From positions 1-50,017 of the forward strand of contig DXDA01000028.1 in the NCBI GenBank assembly GCA_019115745.1: a DNA stretch of 50,017 nt, written 5' to 3'. A program made the position numbers and the translations under genes. The DNA is from Candidatus Alistipes intestinigallinarum. GTDB taxonomy: Bacteria; Bacteroidota; Bacteroidia; Bacteroidales; Rikenellaceae. The notes under the pieces are model-generated. The model did no database searches and was not told the origin of the DNA. It saw only the letters and a list, made by a program, of their open reading frames with translations. The first letter of the stretch is position 1; every line of letters starts with the position of its first letter. Below, in pieces: positions 35,794 through 44,383 of the stretch.

Positions 35794-36696
35794 CTACTTG
35801 AGAATGAGCGTCTCTTCCTTGAGTTCGTAGTCGAAGGGCGTCGTGATGCGGATGACCTCCAGGATGGATTCCAGCGAGTCGTCGAAGTGGAATTCGCCCG
35901 TGAAGTTCTTTTCGACGAGTGCGTCGTTCAGGATCACGACCTTGATGTGGAACTGCCGTTCGAGGCGTTTGCACACCTCCAGGAACGGGGTCTGGTGCAG
36001 CACCCAGATGTTGTCCGTCCAGCGGATGCTCTCCTCCGATTCGGTCAGCGTGTTCAGTTGCATCTCGCCGCTGCGCGTGTTGTACGAAAGCTGCTGGTTC
36101 GGGATCATGCGCACACTCCGGTGGCTGAGCTGGCTCTCCACTTCGACCGAACCCTCCAGCAGTGTCGTGGTGATCGTCTCCGAGTCGGGGTAGCTCTCGA
36201 TGTTGAATTTCGTGCCCAGGACCTTGATGCTCAGGTCCCCGACCCGCACCACGAAGGGGTGTTTGCTGTCGTGGGCCACATCGAAGTAGGCTTCGCCCGT
36301 GAGGAAGATTTCCCGTTGGTCGCCCGTGAAGCGGTCGGGGTAGATCAGTTGGGCTCCGCGGTTGAGTGTCAGGTGCGTGCCGTCCTCCAGCGTGAGGTTG
36401 CAGACCTTCTCCCAGTTGTTGCTGTGCACGCGCATCTCGGCTTCCGGACGCAGCACGGCCGAGAGCCATCCCGCGCTCAGGAACACCACAGCCGTCGAGG
36501 CGGCAGCCAGCCAGATCCGGTAACGACGCGTCCGGTCGTGAAGGAGCTTCAGATGGGGCATCGCATCCGCGTGGATGCGTGTCATCAGCCGTTCGAGGGC
36601 CTCTTCGGCCCGGTGCCCGGCTCCCGGGCGGGGACTCTCTACCCGAAGCCGTTCGTAAAGGGTTTCGGTATCGTTCGTATGCAGGGAATCTTTCAT
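35794..36696 (-). CDS. FecR-family anti-sigma factor
   Basis: An inner membrane anti-sigma factor of about 300 residues. A cytoplasmic N-terminal part is followed by one membrane helix (YRIWLAAASTAVVFLSAGWL) and a periplasmic FecR domain with NLTLEDGTHLTLNRGAQLIYPD and EIFLTGEAYFDVAHD. A DUF4974-like C-terminal domain (about 210-300) ends the protein. I start at 36696 (MKDSLHTND); the ATG at 36729 would add 11 residues and is also possible. The periplasmic part receives the signal from the STN domain of the adjacent SusC and releases the ECF sigma factor encoded just upstream. Confidence 0.92.
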   Translation of the reverse strand: MKDSLHTNDTETLYERLRVESPRPGAGHRAEEALERLMTRIHADAMPHLKLLHDRTRRYRIWLAAASTAVVFLSAGWLSAVLRPEAEMRVHSNNWEKVCNLTLEDGTHLTLNRGAQLIYPDRFTGDQREIFLTGEAYFDVAHDSKHPFVVRVGDLSIKVLGTKFNIESYPDSETITTTLLEGSVEVESQLSHRSVRMIPNQQLSYNTRSGEMQLNTLTESEESIRWTDNIWVLHQTPFLEVCKRLERQFHIKVVILNDALVEKNFTGEFHFDDSLESILEVIRITTPFDYELKEETLILK

Positions 36697-36775
36697 GATC
36701 GGATATGCGGATTTATGCGTTTTCTCCATAAGACTCGGATCGACGCAAAAACCACTAAACCGATTTCCACTTTTT

Positions 36776-37348
36776 TCAGATTTTTTTCACAAACGGCGCT
36801 GCAACCTCCTTCAGCCGCCGTTTGGCAATGGCCAGTTGCCCCTCGACGGTCGTGACGGCGATCTCCAGGACGGAGGCGATCTCGCGGTGGCTCATTCCGT
36901 CCTCGCGCGCCAGCTTGAAGATCATCCGGCACCGTTCGGGAAGTTGCTCGACGGCTTCGCTCAAGGCGTTGTTCAGCAACTGGTAGTCCACCTCTTCGTC
37001 GGCCGCGAAGGCCGGGTCTACGCTGACCTGCATCTTCGGGTGCGAAAGGTCGTAGTCCAGCTTTCGGCTGCTGGCCCGGAGGCTGTCGTTGCAGCCGTTG
37101 CGCACGGCACGGTAGGCGTAGGCGTTGAAATTGTCGATCGACGGCAGGCCCGCACGGCTCTTCCAGAGCTGGAAGAAGAGTTCCGAGACGATATCTTCGG
37201 CCGTTTCATCGTGGTGTAGCTGCATCCGGGCGAACTGGTACAGACGCTCGTAGTAGGCCAGGTAGAGCGACCGAAACGCCGCTTCGTCCCCGGCGGCAAT
37301 GCGCCGGAGAAGCTCCTTGATCGTTTCGGGTTCCAGTTCCTTGTTCAT
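36776..37348 (-). CDS. ECF-type RNA polymerase sigma factor
   Basis: A 190-residue extracytoplasmic function sigma factor of the Bacteroidetes (SusCD/FecR-linked) type. Region 2 contains FRSLYLAYYERLYQFARM and ETAEDIVSELFFQLWKSR; region 4 contains LPERCRMIFKLAREDGMSHREIASVLEIAVTTVEGQLAIAKRRLKE. I start at 37348 (MNKELEPETIKELL); the frame stays open upstream to 37528, but that stretch has no family likeness and contains the promoter. It is followed by fecR and then the SusC operon, so the three make a cell-surface signalling cascade that turns on the glycan locus when substrate is bound. Confidence 0.94.
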   Translation of the reverse strand: MNKELEPETIKELLRRIAAGDEAAFRSLYLAYYERLYQFARMQLHHDETAEDIVSELFFQLWKSRAGLPSIDNFNAYAYRAVRNGCNDSLRASSRKLDYDLSHPKMQVSVDPAFAADEEVDYQLLNNALSEAVEQLPERCRMIFKLAREDGMSHREIASVLEIAVTTVEGQLAIAKRRLKEVAAPFVKKI

Positions 37349-37370
37349 ACCGTTCAGGTCAGCATAAACA

Positions 37371-37402
37371 CAAATGTAACGATTTTTTCCAGAGTTGTCA
37401 AA
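37371..37402 (-). promoter_or_regulatory. Promoter of the ECF sigma-fecR unit
   Basis: On the minus strand TTTG (37399-37402), a 20-base spacer and TACATTTG (37371-37378) give a good housekeeping promoter. It lies 22 bases before the sigma factor ATG, supporting the chosen start. Confidence 0.75.
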
Positions 37403-37474
37403 TTTTTCAGACCTCAGCATCATTCGTCCGGAGAATTCGAAATCCCTTTTTCCGGGGACGGTTTCGGACGGCAC

Positions 37475-37505
37475 AAAAAACGGATGCCGGGAAGCATCCG
37501 TTTTC
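37475..37505 (-). terminator. Terminator of the glutamine synthetase gene
   Basis: An 11 bp stem (37478-37488 with 37495-37505) with a 6-base loop is followed on the minus strand by a T-run. It separates the glutamine synthetase from the downstream sigma factor gene. Confidence 0.88.
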
Positions 37506-37549
37506 AGCAGGTTGTTGTCGCCCGGCACCGCAGGGCGGCGGCCCGACGA

Positions 37550-39052
37550 TCAGCCGCAATGGAACCACCGCTCGACGAGTTCCCGGATTCGCTTCTCGTC
37601 GCCCGCGATCTCCTGTCGTAGCGCCGCATCGTGGAAACCCTCCAGGCGGGTGATGATCCCGTCCAGCAGACGGGGCGGGAAAACCCCGTAGCGTTCGTAG
37701 ATCGCACGCTGCTCCGCCAGACACCGCGCCGACTCCTCACACGAGGCCGGGAGCTGGCTCAACCGGGCCAGAACCTCCTTGTGCCGCTCGTCGAAGATGT
37801 TGACGTCGACGTACCGCTCGCGGGCATAGCGCACCCCTGCCTCCATCTCGAACCCGTGGCGAGCCGCCACGGCAAGCCCCGCCAGCAGCAGGTAGAGGTC
37901 TGCCGAGCCGTCCGGACAGCGGAATTCGACCGTCTGCTTCAACTCCGTATTCACCTCGGCGGGCTCCTCCGACGGGTTGGCGTCGCAGGCCATGCGCCCG
38001 GCTCCGGCGCTCCAGCCCAGCGGCACGCGGACCAGCACCGAACGGTTGCGGTCGCCCCAGCAGATGTTCGTCGGGGCCTCCTGATGGGGCACGAGCCGGA
38101 AGTAGGAGGTCGGATTCGTATTCCCGAAGGCCGTCAGCGAGGGGGCCAGGGCCAGATAGCCCGCAATGGCCTTCAGGGCCCGTTCCGAGAGCGAACCGTC
38201 GGCGTTGACCATGGCGTTGTGCTCGCCCTCCATCAGACGCGTGTGGATGTGCAGCCCGCTCCCGGCCTTCCCGACGGTGATCTTCGGCGCGAAGGTCACC
38301 TCCACGCCGTATTCCCAGGCCAGTGTCCGCAGGATCCATTTCGCCACGACCAACTGGTCGGCGGCCGATGCGAGGTCGGTGGGCAGGAATTCGATCTCGT
38401 TCTGTTCGTACATCCATTCGCCCTGCGTGAAGTTCCCCACCTCGGAGTGTCCGTACTTGATCTCTCCGCCCGCTTCGGCGATGTACTTCATCGCCCGGGC
38501 GCGGAATTCGGCCCCCTTGTTGAAGGGGGTGGATTCGTGATAGCCCCGCTGGTCGGCGGCCGGGAAGAGCCGCTCCTTCGGACTTACGACGTAGAACTCC
38601 AGTTCGCCCATGACATGCAGGTCGAGCCCCGTCACACGGCGCAGCGCCTCACCGGCACGCCGGAGCGTCTGCTCGGGAGCCAGGTCGAACGGCGTGCCGT
38701 CCTTCGTGTAGTAGCTGCACAGCAGGTCGACGGTCGGGATCTCGCAGAACGGATTCCGGAAGGCGGTCCGGTAGCGCGGAACGACGTACAGGTCGCTCGC
38801 CCCGGCCTCGATGTAGGGGAAGAGGCTCGAACCGTCGACCCGCTCGCCGCAGGTGAGGATACTCTCCAGATAGGATTCGTCGTTGATGACGAAGTTCAGC
38901 GTCTTGAGCCGTCCGTCAGCTCCCGGGTAGCGGAGGTTGAGCATTTCGATGTCGTTCTCCCGGATGTAGCGGACGAGGTCCGAACGGGTGAAGGCCGCCC
39001 GTGGCTTGCCGAGAAAGCGCACGAGCGGATCGGGATTCAGAGTCGTGTCCAT
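37550..39052 (-). CDS. Glutamine synthetase family protein
   Basis: A 500-residue cytosolic enzyme of the glutamine synthetase fold. Residues about 20-110 form the beta-grasp N-domain with LRYPGADGRLKTLNFVI. The catalytic domain carries LHVMGELEFYVV (metal ligands), FAPKITVGKAGSGLHIHT (the ammonia/ATP region) and AFGNTNPTSYFRLVP, near the canonical N-x-N-P-T-S-Y-R motif. It is the class I-like size, unlike the 730-residue GlnN type found in many Bacteroidetes. It probably makes glutamine from glutamate and ammonia, but the family also includes gamma-glutamyl polyamine synthetases, and the HYH/GYH loops do not settle this for me. It is a single gene with its own terminator. Confidence 0.88.
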   Translation of the reverse strand: MDTTLNPDPLVRFLGKPRAAFTRSDLVRYIRENDIEMLNLRYPGADGRLKTLNFVINDESYLESILTCGERVDGSSLFPYIEAGASDLYVVPRYRTAFRNPFCEIPTVDLLCSYYTKDGTPFDLAPEQTLRRAGEALRRVTGLDLHVMGELEFYVVSPKERLFPAADQRGYHESTPFNKGAEFRARAMKYIAEAGGEIKYGHSEVGNFTQGEWMYEQNEIEFLPTDLASAADQLVVAKWILRTLAWEYGVEVTFAPKITVGKAGSGLHIHTRLMEGEHNAMVNADGSLSERALKAIAGYLALAPSLTAFGNTNPTSYFRLVPHQEAPTNICWGDRNRSVLVRVPLGWSAGAGRMACDANPSEEPAEVNTELKQTVEFRCPDGSADLYLLLAGLAVAARHGFEMEAGVRYARERYVDVNIFDERHKEVLARLSQLPASCEESARCLAEQRAIYERYGVFPPRLLDGIITRLEGFHDAALRQEIAGDEKRIRELVERWFHCG

Positions 39053-39179
39053 ATCGTTATCGTCGTTTTAAGGTTTGTTTGCTGTCGATCCGAAAGCAAA
39101 TCGCTCCTTAAAGATATGAAAAAATAATTGAATCCCGTCTGTTTTTTACGAAATAATAATTTCGCGGCCCGGGCGCGGC

Positions 39180-39392
39180 TCAGAAATAGAACTCCGAATC
39201 GAGCGGGTAGATCTCCGTGCCGTTGCGACCGATCCGCTCCTCGCGGGCCAGCCATCCGAGGGCCAGCAGCAGTTCGGCGGTCGGGAGTCCGGTCCGCGAT
39301 TCCAGTTCCGGGATTGTACTGCGGCCCGAATGCCGGAGCTCCGCATAGAGCCGGCGGGCATTCTCCGCAATCGGTTGGTTGCACTTCTCCAT
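39180..39392 (-). CDS. Small winged helix-turn-helix protein (DUF2582-like)
   Basis: A 70-residue protein whose pattern (AENARRLYAELRHSG, TIPELESRTGLPTAELLLALGWLAREERI, ending DSEFYF) fits the small winged-helix DUF2582 family common in Bacteroidetes. The family is thought to bind DNA, with unknown targets. It starts three bases after the Ppx/GppA stop codon, so it is the last gene of that compact operon and could regulate it. Confidence 0.8.
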   Translation of the reverse strand: MEKCNQPIAENARRLYAELRHSGRSTIPELESRTGLPTAELLLALGWLAREERIGRNGTEIYPLDSEFYF

Positions 39393-39395
39393 GAT

Positions 39396-40298
39396 TCAGC
39401 GATATTGGGGGTTGTATTGTCGGTATAACAGACGGATGATGCCGTCGGCAAGACCCTGACGCGGCACACACACCGTCGCAATGCGGCAGATGCGCGTCAC
39501 GTCGGTGAAGATCCCGAGGGCCGGGACGATCACCTCGGCACGGCTCTGGTTCAGGTAGAACTGCTCCATGCGCTCCTCGACGCTCAGTACCCGCAGCCGG
39601 TCGTAGAGCGTCGTCAGCTCCTTCGTGCGGATCGACTCCCGGGACTTCTTTTCGAGCAGTTTGTGCACCTTGTTGATGTTGCCTCCCGAACCGATCACGG
39701 CCGTCGGGTTGTGGAGCGCGGCAACCTGGGCAAGCCACCCTTCAAAGCGGCTCCATTCGGCCGGATCGGTCGCATGGCTGAGGATGCGCACCGTCCCGAG
39801 ACGGAACGATTCCGCGGCGGCCTTCTCCCCCGAGGCGTAGACCACGATTTCGGTGCTGCCGCCTCCGACATCGACATAGAGGTAGGTTTTCGACCGGTCG
39901 AGCAGCTCCTTCAGGCCGCCCGCTGCAAAGATCGTGTCAGCCTCCTCCGTGCCGCTGATCGTTTCGACCGTGATGCCGCTGCGCAGCCGCACGCGTTCGA
40001 GGATGTCGCGGCCGTTGGCCGCCTCGCGCATCGCACTCGTCGCACACGCCCGGTAGTCGCGCACGCCGTAGGCCCGCAGCAGCGCCGCAAAGCCCTGCAT
40101 GGCGTCGCACAACGCTTCGGCGCGGTCGTTGCCGATATGTCCGCGCAGGAAGACGTCGTCGCCCAGGCGGATCGGAACCCGCACGAAGGCCGCTTTCTTG
40201 TACTCCGTACGACCGTCGTCGTACTGCTCCACGTAATCGATCAGGAGCCGGATGGCGTTCGAGCCGATGTCGATGGCTCCGAAAGTTTCCCGATTCAT
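39396..40298 (-). CDS. ppx: Ppx/GppA-family phosphatase (exopolyphosphatase)
   Basis: A 300-residue enzyme of the ASKHA fold. It starts with GAIDIGSNAIRLLI, the phosphate-1 loop; RACATSAMREAANG and YVDVGGGSTEIVVY are the second phosphate-binding loop and the catalytic region; GSGGNINKV is the adenosine-loop equivalent. The length fits the short form lacking the C-terminal HD-like domain of E. coli Ppx. It should cleave terminal phosphate from polyphosphate or act on pppGpp. It overlaps the PPK1 gene by four bases (ATGA), putting synthesis and breakdown of polyphosphate under one transcript. Confidence 0.92.
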   Translation of the reverse strand: MNRETFGAIDIGSNAIRLLIDYVEQYDDGRTEYKKAAFVRVPIRLGDDVFLRGHIGNDRAEALCDAMQGFAALLRAYGVRDYRACATSAMREAANGRDILERVRLRSGITVETISGTEEADTIFAAGGLKELLDRSKTYLYVDVGGGSTEIVVYASGEKAAAESFRLGTVRILSHATDPAEWSRFEGWLAQVAALHNPTAVIGSGGNINKVHKLLEKKSRESIRTKELTTLYDRLRVLSVEERMEQFYLNQSRAEVIVPALGIFTDVTRICRIATVCVPRQGLADGIIRLLYRQYNPQYR

Positions 40299-42352
40299 TT
40301 TTCGCTCTGTTGCTTGTAGTATTCATACAGGGCGGTCTGGCTGCGGAGCGGTGCCGCATCCTTCGCCGCCTTCACGTGCGGATTGTTCTCCGGGTCCGCC
40401 AGGTCGCGCGCCTTCGTGTTGTCGCTCCACTGGATCTCGAAAACCCGGTGCAGGAGTTTCAGGATTTGCCGGTCGAGGATCGGCGTGCAGACCTCCACCC
40501 GGCGGTCGAGGTTCCGCGACATCCAGTCCGCGGAGCCGATGTAGGCCACCTCCTCACCCCCGTTGGCGAAGAGGAACAGCCGGGCGTGTTCGAGGTATTT
40601 GTCCACGATGCTGATGGCGCGGATGTGCTCGCTCATCCCCTCCACGGAGGGTTGCAGGCAGCAGGCGCCGCGGACGATCAGCCGCACCTCGACTCCCGCA
40701 CGGCCCGCCGCATAGAGGCGTTCGATGATCCGTTCGTCGGTCAGCGAGTTGCATTTGGCGCAGATCCAGGCCTTGCGGCCCTTGCGGGCGTTGCGGATCT
40801 CGCGGTCGATCAGCGCCGTGAAGGCATCGCGCATGAAGTAGGGCGAGACGAGCAGGTGCTTGTAGCGGTAGCGTTTGTGGCTGTTCATCAGGAACCCGAA
40901 GACGTTGCGCACATCCTCGACGATCCCCTTGTGGGCGGTCAGCAGCCCGTAGTCGCCGTAGATGCGTGCCGTGTCCTCGTTGAAGTTCCCCGTGCCGATG
41001 TAGGCGTAGCCCCGCACGCCCGACCCTTCGCGCCGTTCGACCAGGATGATCTTGCTGTGGACCTTCAGGTCCTCGATCGTCGGCAGGATCCGGACCCCTT
41101 CGCGTTGCAGCAGGTCGGTATGCTCGATGTTCTGCTCCTCGTCGAACCGCGCCTTCAACTCGACGAGCACCGTCACCTCCTTGCCGTTCTTCGCGGCGTT
41201 GACCAGCGCGTTGATCACCTTCGAGTGTTCGGCCGTGCGGTAGAGCGTGATGCAGATGCGCTCCACACGCGGGTCGATGGCCGCTTCGCGCAGGAAGTCG
41301 ATGACGTGCTGGAACGAATGGTAGGGGAAGTTCAGGAAGATATCCTTGCGGCGCACCACCTTCAGAATGCTCTGAAACGGCAGAATGTCCCGGTGGCGCA
41401 GTGCCTCGGGATTCTCGGTGAGCAGCTCGGGACGCACCTTCGGGAACTTCATCAGGTCCTTCATCAGATGGTAGCGCTCGCCCGGGGCCAGCATCCCCGG
41501 CGTCAGCTTGAGCTTGGCGACCAGCATGTCGAGCAGGTCCTGCGGCATCTCGCGGTCGTAGATCAGGCGGATGGGCGACCCGTAACGCCGCTCCTCGACC
41601 CCTTCGGCAATGCGCTCGAAGAGGCTCTTCGAGACGTCGTCGTCGATCGTCAGCTCGGCGTCGCGCATGATCTTGAACGTGTGGACCGAGATCCGGTCGT
41701 AGGTGAACATGAAGAAGATGTCGTCGATCATCAGCCGGATGATGTCGTCGAGGAAGATCACGTCGCTGCGCCCCTCCTCCGAAGGCAGCATCACGAAGCG
41801 CGGACAGGCCGAACTGACCGGGATGCGCACCACGGCGTAACGCGCCGTTCCCTCGCCCGCACAGGCCATCCGGATGCCCAGATAGGCATTGCCGTCGGGC
41901 AAGAAGGGGATCTTCACCGACTTGCGCAGGATGAGCGGCACGAGCCGCGGCGAGACCACCGAGGCGAAGTAGTCGCGGCAGAAAGCCTCCTGGGCGGGCG
42001 AGAGCTGCGTTTCGTCCAGTACGTGAATGCCGCAGCGTTCCATTTCGTGAAGGATGGAGCGGTAGGTCGTCGTGAAGGCCTCCTGTGCCCGGTCGGCGCG
42101 CCGGCTGACGGCTTCGAGCAGCGCTCCGGGCGTATAGCCGCCCAGCAGCAGCCGGTTGCGCTGTTTGCGCGAACGGCTCAGTCGCATCAGGTTGGCGATG
42201 CGCACCTTGAAGAATTCATCCTGGTTGTTGGAGTAGATGCCCAGGAACTGAAGGCGCGAAAGCAGCGGCACGGTGGGGTCCTGCGCCTCCTGCAGAACCC
42301 GTTCGTTGAACGATAGCCAGCTCAATTCGCGGTTGTTGAACGAAAAATCCAT
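40295..42352 (-). CDS. ppk1: Polyphosphate kinase 1
   Basis: A 685-residue enzyme that polymerises the gamma-phosphate of ATP into polyphosphate. FNNRELSWLSFNERVLQEA opens the N domain. The catalytic part has ITLYRTAEHSKVINALVNAA, TVLVELKARFDEEQNIEH, the first phospholipase D-like His in LKVHSKIILVE, YIGTGNFNEDTARIYGDYG, and the second in YLEHARLFLFANGG. The start at 42352 (MDFSFNNRELSW) is typical for the family; the frame stays open 57 codons upstream into the glycosyltransferase gene, but that stretch is unrelated. It lies seven bases after the glycosyltransferase gene. Confidence 0.95.
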   Translation of the reverse strand: MDFSFNNRELSWLSFNERVLQEAQDPTVPLLSRLQFLGIYSNNQDEFFKVRIANLMRLSRSRKQRNRLLLGGYTPGALLEAVSRRADRAQEAFTTTYRSILHEMERCGIHVLDETQLSPAQEAFCRDYFASVVSPRLVPLILRKSVKIPFLPDGNAYLGIRMACAGEGTARYAVVRIPVSSACPRFVMLPSEEGRSDVIFLDDIIRLMIDDIFFMFTYDRISVHTFKIMRDAELTIDDDVSKSLFERIAEGVEERRYGSPIRLIYDREMPQDLLDMLVAKLKLTPGMLAPGERYHLMKDLMKFPKVRPELLTENPEALRHRDILPFQSILKVVRRKDIFLNFPYHSFQHVIDFLREAAIDPRVERICITLYRTAEHSKVINALVNAAKNGKEVTVLVELKARFDEEQNIEHTDLLQREGVRILPTIEDLKVHSKIILVERREGSGVRGYAYIGTGNFNEDTARIYGDYGLLTAHKGIVEDVRNVFGFLMNSHKRYRYKHLLVSPYFMRDAFTALIDREIRNARKGRKAWICAKCNSLTDERIIERLYAAGRAGVEVRLIVRGACCLQPSVEGMSEHIRAISIVDKYLEHARLFLFANGGEEVAYIGSADWMSRNLDRRVEVCTPILDRQILKLLHRVFEIQWSDNTKARDLADPENNPHVKAAKDAAPLRSQTALYEYYKQQSEK

Positions 42353-42359
42353 ATCCGGT

Positions 42360-43439
42360 TTACGATCGGGTGAGCAGTTGCAGAAAACACCCCTCGGCCG
42401 AGTCGACCCAGTGGCGGAACCCCGGGTCGGGTTGCGGACGGCGGGCGAGGAATTCGTTGAAACGGTCCAGGTCGAACGATTCGGCCGTGATGCCGGCTCC
42501 GGACGCTGCGGCATCCGCCGCATTGATGCGCTGTTCGATGTGGGCCGGGATGAGCATCATCGGCTTGCCGTGGTACATCGCCTCGCAGACCGATTCGAAT
42601 CCCGCCGTGGTGACGTAACCCCGGCAGCGGCGCATCATGTCGAGGAAGAGCCGGTCGTCGAGCCGGTGCAGCACGAGCTGTCCTTCGGCGTGCCACGTTT
42701 CGGGTGAGAGCGGGTGGTCCCAGAAGACGTGGACCGGGCATTGCGGATGTCCGCCGCACCAGTTCCGCAGGTCGCGGGCAAAGCCGTTGTTGACCATGTA
42801 CCCGAGGATGAACCCGGCGTTCGAGGCGGTTCCCGTCAGGGCCTCGCGCCGGAGCAGCGGCGGAACGACCCGGATCCGGTGGCGCAGGTCGGGCTTCTCG
42901 GGCCGGAACGACAGCGCCAGCAGCTCCGTGCATCCGCAGGCCGTCAGCCGGGCGTGGAGCCGCAGCAGCCGACCCTGGATACCCGTGTGGCGGGTGTAGG
43001 GGTAGTCGCTGTGGTTGAGCAGGAACTGGTGCGCGATGCCCGTCATCGGGATCCGGATTCCGTAGCGGCGGACGGTCAGGCTGGTGAGCAGTTCGTAGAA
43101 GTTCACGATCCGGTCGGGTTGCAGCTCCGCGATCCGGTCGCGGATCAGGTGCATACTCCGCTCGAAGGTTGCGGTCCGGGTCGGCGAGAGGTTGCACAGC
43201 AGCGTGCGCAGCAGGCTGACGCTGCGGTTCGCCCGGTCGAAGGCAAACTGCGGGGCTTCGAATTCCGTGACCGGAACCCCGATCTTCTCGATGAAAAAGC
43301 CCGGAAGTCTCCGCTCGGGGCTCAACCCCACGAGCGCCCCCACGATCTCGTGTCCGTGGCGCCGGAGCATCGAGGCCAGCGACAGCGCCTGGGTCAGATG
43401 CCCGCGCCCTTCGCCCTGGATAACAAACAGGTAACGCAT
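42360..43439 (-). CDS. Glycosyltransferase, MurG/UGT-like
   Basis: A 359-residue GT-B-fold enzyme. The start MRYLFVIQGEGRGHLTQALSLASMLRRHGHEI is the N-terminal Rossmann half of family 1/28-like transferases; the C-terminal half has RGYVTTAGFESVCEAMYHGKPMMLIPA, the nucleotide-sugar binding motif, followed by QRINAADAAASGAGI. The architecture resembles the MJ1255/VC2487-type group of glycosyltransferases. Donor and acceptor are unknown. The gene starts on the last base of the metallophosphoesterase gene and is seven bases before ppk1, so it is tightly coupled in the operon. A link to envelope glycolipid is suggested by the LpxH-like neighbour. Confidence 0.85.
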   Translation of the reverse strand: MRYLFVIQGEGRGHLTQALSLASMLRRHGHEIVGALVGLSPERRLPGFFIEKIGVPVTEFEAPQFAFDRANRSVSLLRTLLCNLSPTRTATFERSMHLIRDRIAELQPDRIVNFYELLTSLTVRRYGIRIPMTGIAHQFLLNHSDYPYTRHTGIQGRLLRLHARLTACGCTELLALSFRPEKPDLRHRIRVVPPLLRREALTGTASNAGFILGYMVNNGFARDLRNWCGGHPQCPVHVFWDHPLSPETWHAEGQLVLHRLDDRLFLDMMRRCRGYVTTAGFESVCEAMYHGKPMMLIPAHIEQRINAADAAASGAGITAESFDLDRFNEFLARRPQPDPGFRHWVDSAEGCFLQLLTRS

Positions 43440-44194
43440 CACCGGCCGGTTTTTTCGGAGTCGTAGCGGAGAATCTCCCAGTTGCCGTCGTAATCCTCGG
43501 CCAGTGCCGTCATCGATTCGACCCAGTCGCCCGAATTCAGGTAGAGAATCCCGTCGATCATGCGTTTGTCCGCCTGGTGGATGTGGCCGCAGATGATGCC
43601 CGCACACCCCTTTTGCCGCGCAACCTCGACCAGATGCTTCTCGAAGTCGCTGATGTACGACACCGACGCCTTGACCTTCTGTTTGATTTTCTGCGAGACC
43701 GAGTAGTAGGGGAGTCCCCGCTTCTGGCGGCGGCGGTTGTAGAGCCGGTTGAACCACATCAGCAGCGAATAGCCCACGTCACCCACCTTGGCCAGCCACT
43801 TCATCGACGAGGTCACGTGGTCGAAAACATCGCCGTGCAGCACGTAGTAGTGTTTGCCGCCGCTCGTGTAGACGTAGTCCTTCAGGACGCTGACGTTGGC
43901 GAACCGGAGCGGCAGAACCCGATCCAGAAAATCGTCGTGATTCCCCCGCAGGTAGATGATCTGCGTGTCGTGCTGGAGCTCCAGCAGGCGGCTGATGAAG
44001 TTCGTGTGGCGCCGTTTCCACTTCTCGCGCCGTCCGCGGACAAGTTCCCAGCCGTCGATGATGTCGCCGCAGAGGATCAGCGTGTCGCAGGTGTGGTACT
44101 TCAGAAAACGATTGGCCTCCTTGGCCTTCGACCATTTCGATCCGAGGTGGATGTCGGACATCACGATGGTCTTGAAGTGTTTGGTTTCGGGCAT
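43439..44194 (-). CDS. Metallophosphoesterase, LpxH-like (UDP-2,3-diacylglucosamine diphosphatase family)
   Basis: A 251-residue calcineurin-fold hydrolase with the full metal set: MSDIHLGS, GDIIDGWE, RGNHDD, LHGDVFDH and GHIHQAD. The mid-protein insert rich in Arg/Lys (WFNRLYNRRRQKRG) and overall length suit the UDP-2,3-diacylglucosamine diphosphatase group that acts in lipid A synthesis at the inner membrane. Whether this copy is the essential LpxH or a paralogue cannot be told from sequence. I start at 44194 (MPETKHFKTIVM); an upstream ATG at 44320 would add 42 residues that do not look like protein and cover the terminator of the neighbouring operon. It is the first gene of the polyphosphate operon. 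Confidence 0.87.
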   Translation of the reverse strand: MPETKHFKTIVMSDIHLGSKWSKAKEANRFLKYHTCDTLILCGDIIDGWELVRGRREKWKRRHTNFISRLLELQHDTQIIYLRGNHDDFLDRVLPLRFANVSVLKDYVYTSGGKHYYVLHGDVFDHVTSSMKWLAKVGDVGYSLLMWFNRLYNRRRQKRGLPYYSVSQKIKQKVKASVSYISDFEKHLVEVARQKGCAGIICGHIHQADKRMIDGILYLNSGDWVESMTALAEDYDGNWEILRYDSEKTGR

Positions 44195-44299
44195 TGCAAT
44201 TCCATGTTGACACTGCAAAAGAACACGAGACGCTTTTCGCCGGTACGACATATCCGTTACAATGTCGTGACATTCCGCCGCAGCACCTTGCCCGTTCAT

Positions 44300-44337
44300 G
44301 AAAATCGGGCGGTTCCCCACCTGGAAACCGCCCGATT
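44300..44337 (-). terminator. Terminator of the fimbrillin/IdeS-like operon
   Basis: A perfect 12 bp stem (44303-44314 with 44326-44337) is followed on the minus strand by TTTTC. It lies about 45 bases after the fimbrillin stop codon and ends that operon ahead of the metallophosphoesterase gene. Confidence 0.85.
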
Positions 44338-44383
44338 GTTTCGGGTCTTGCGGCGCGTTCAGCCCTCCGCGCCGGAGCTTGCG

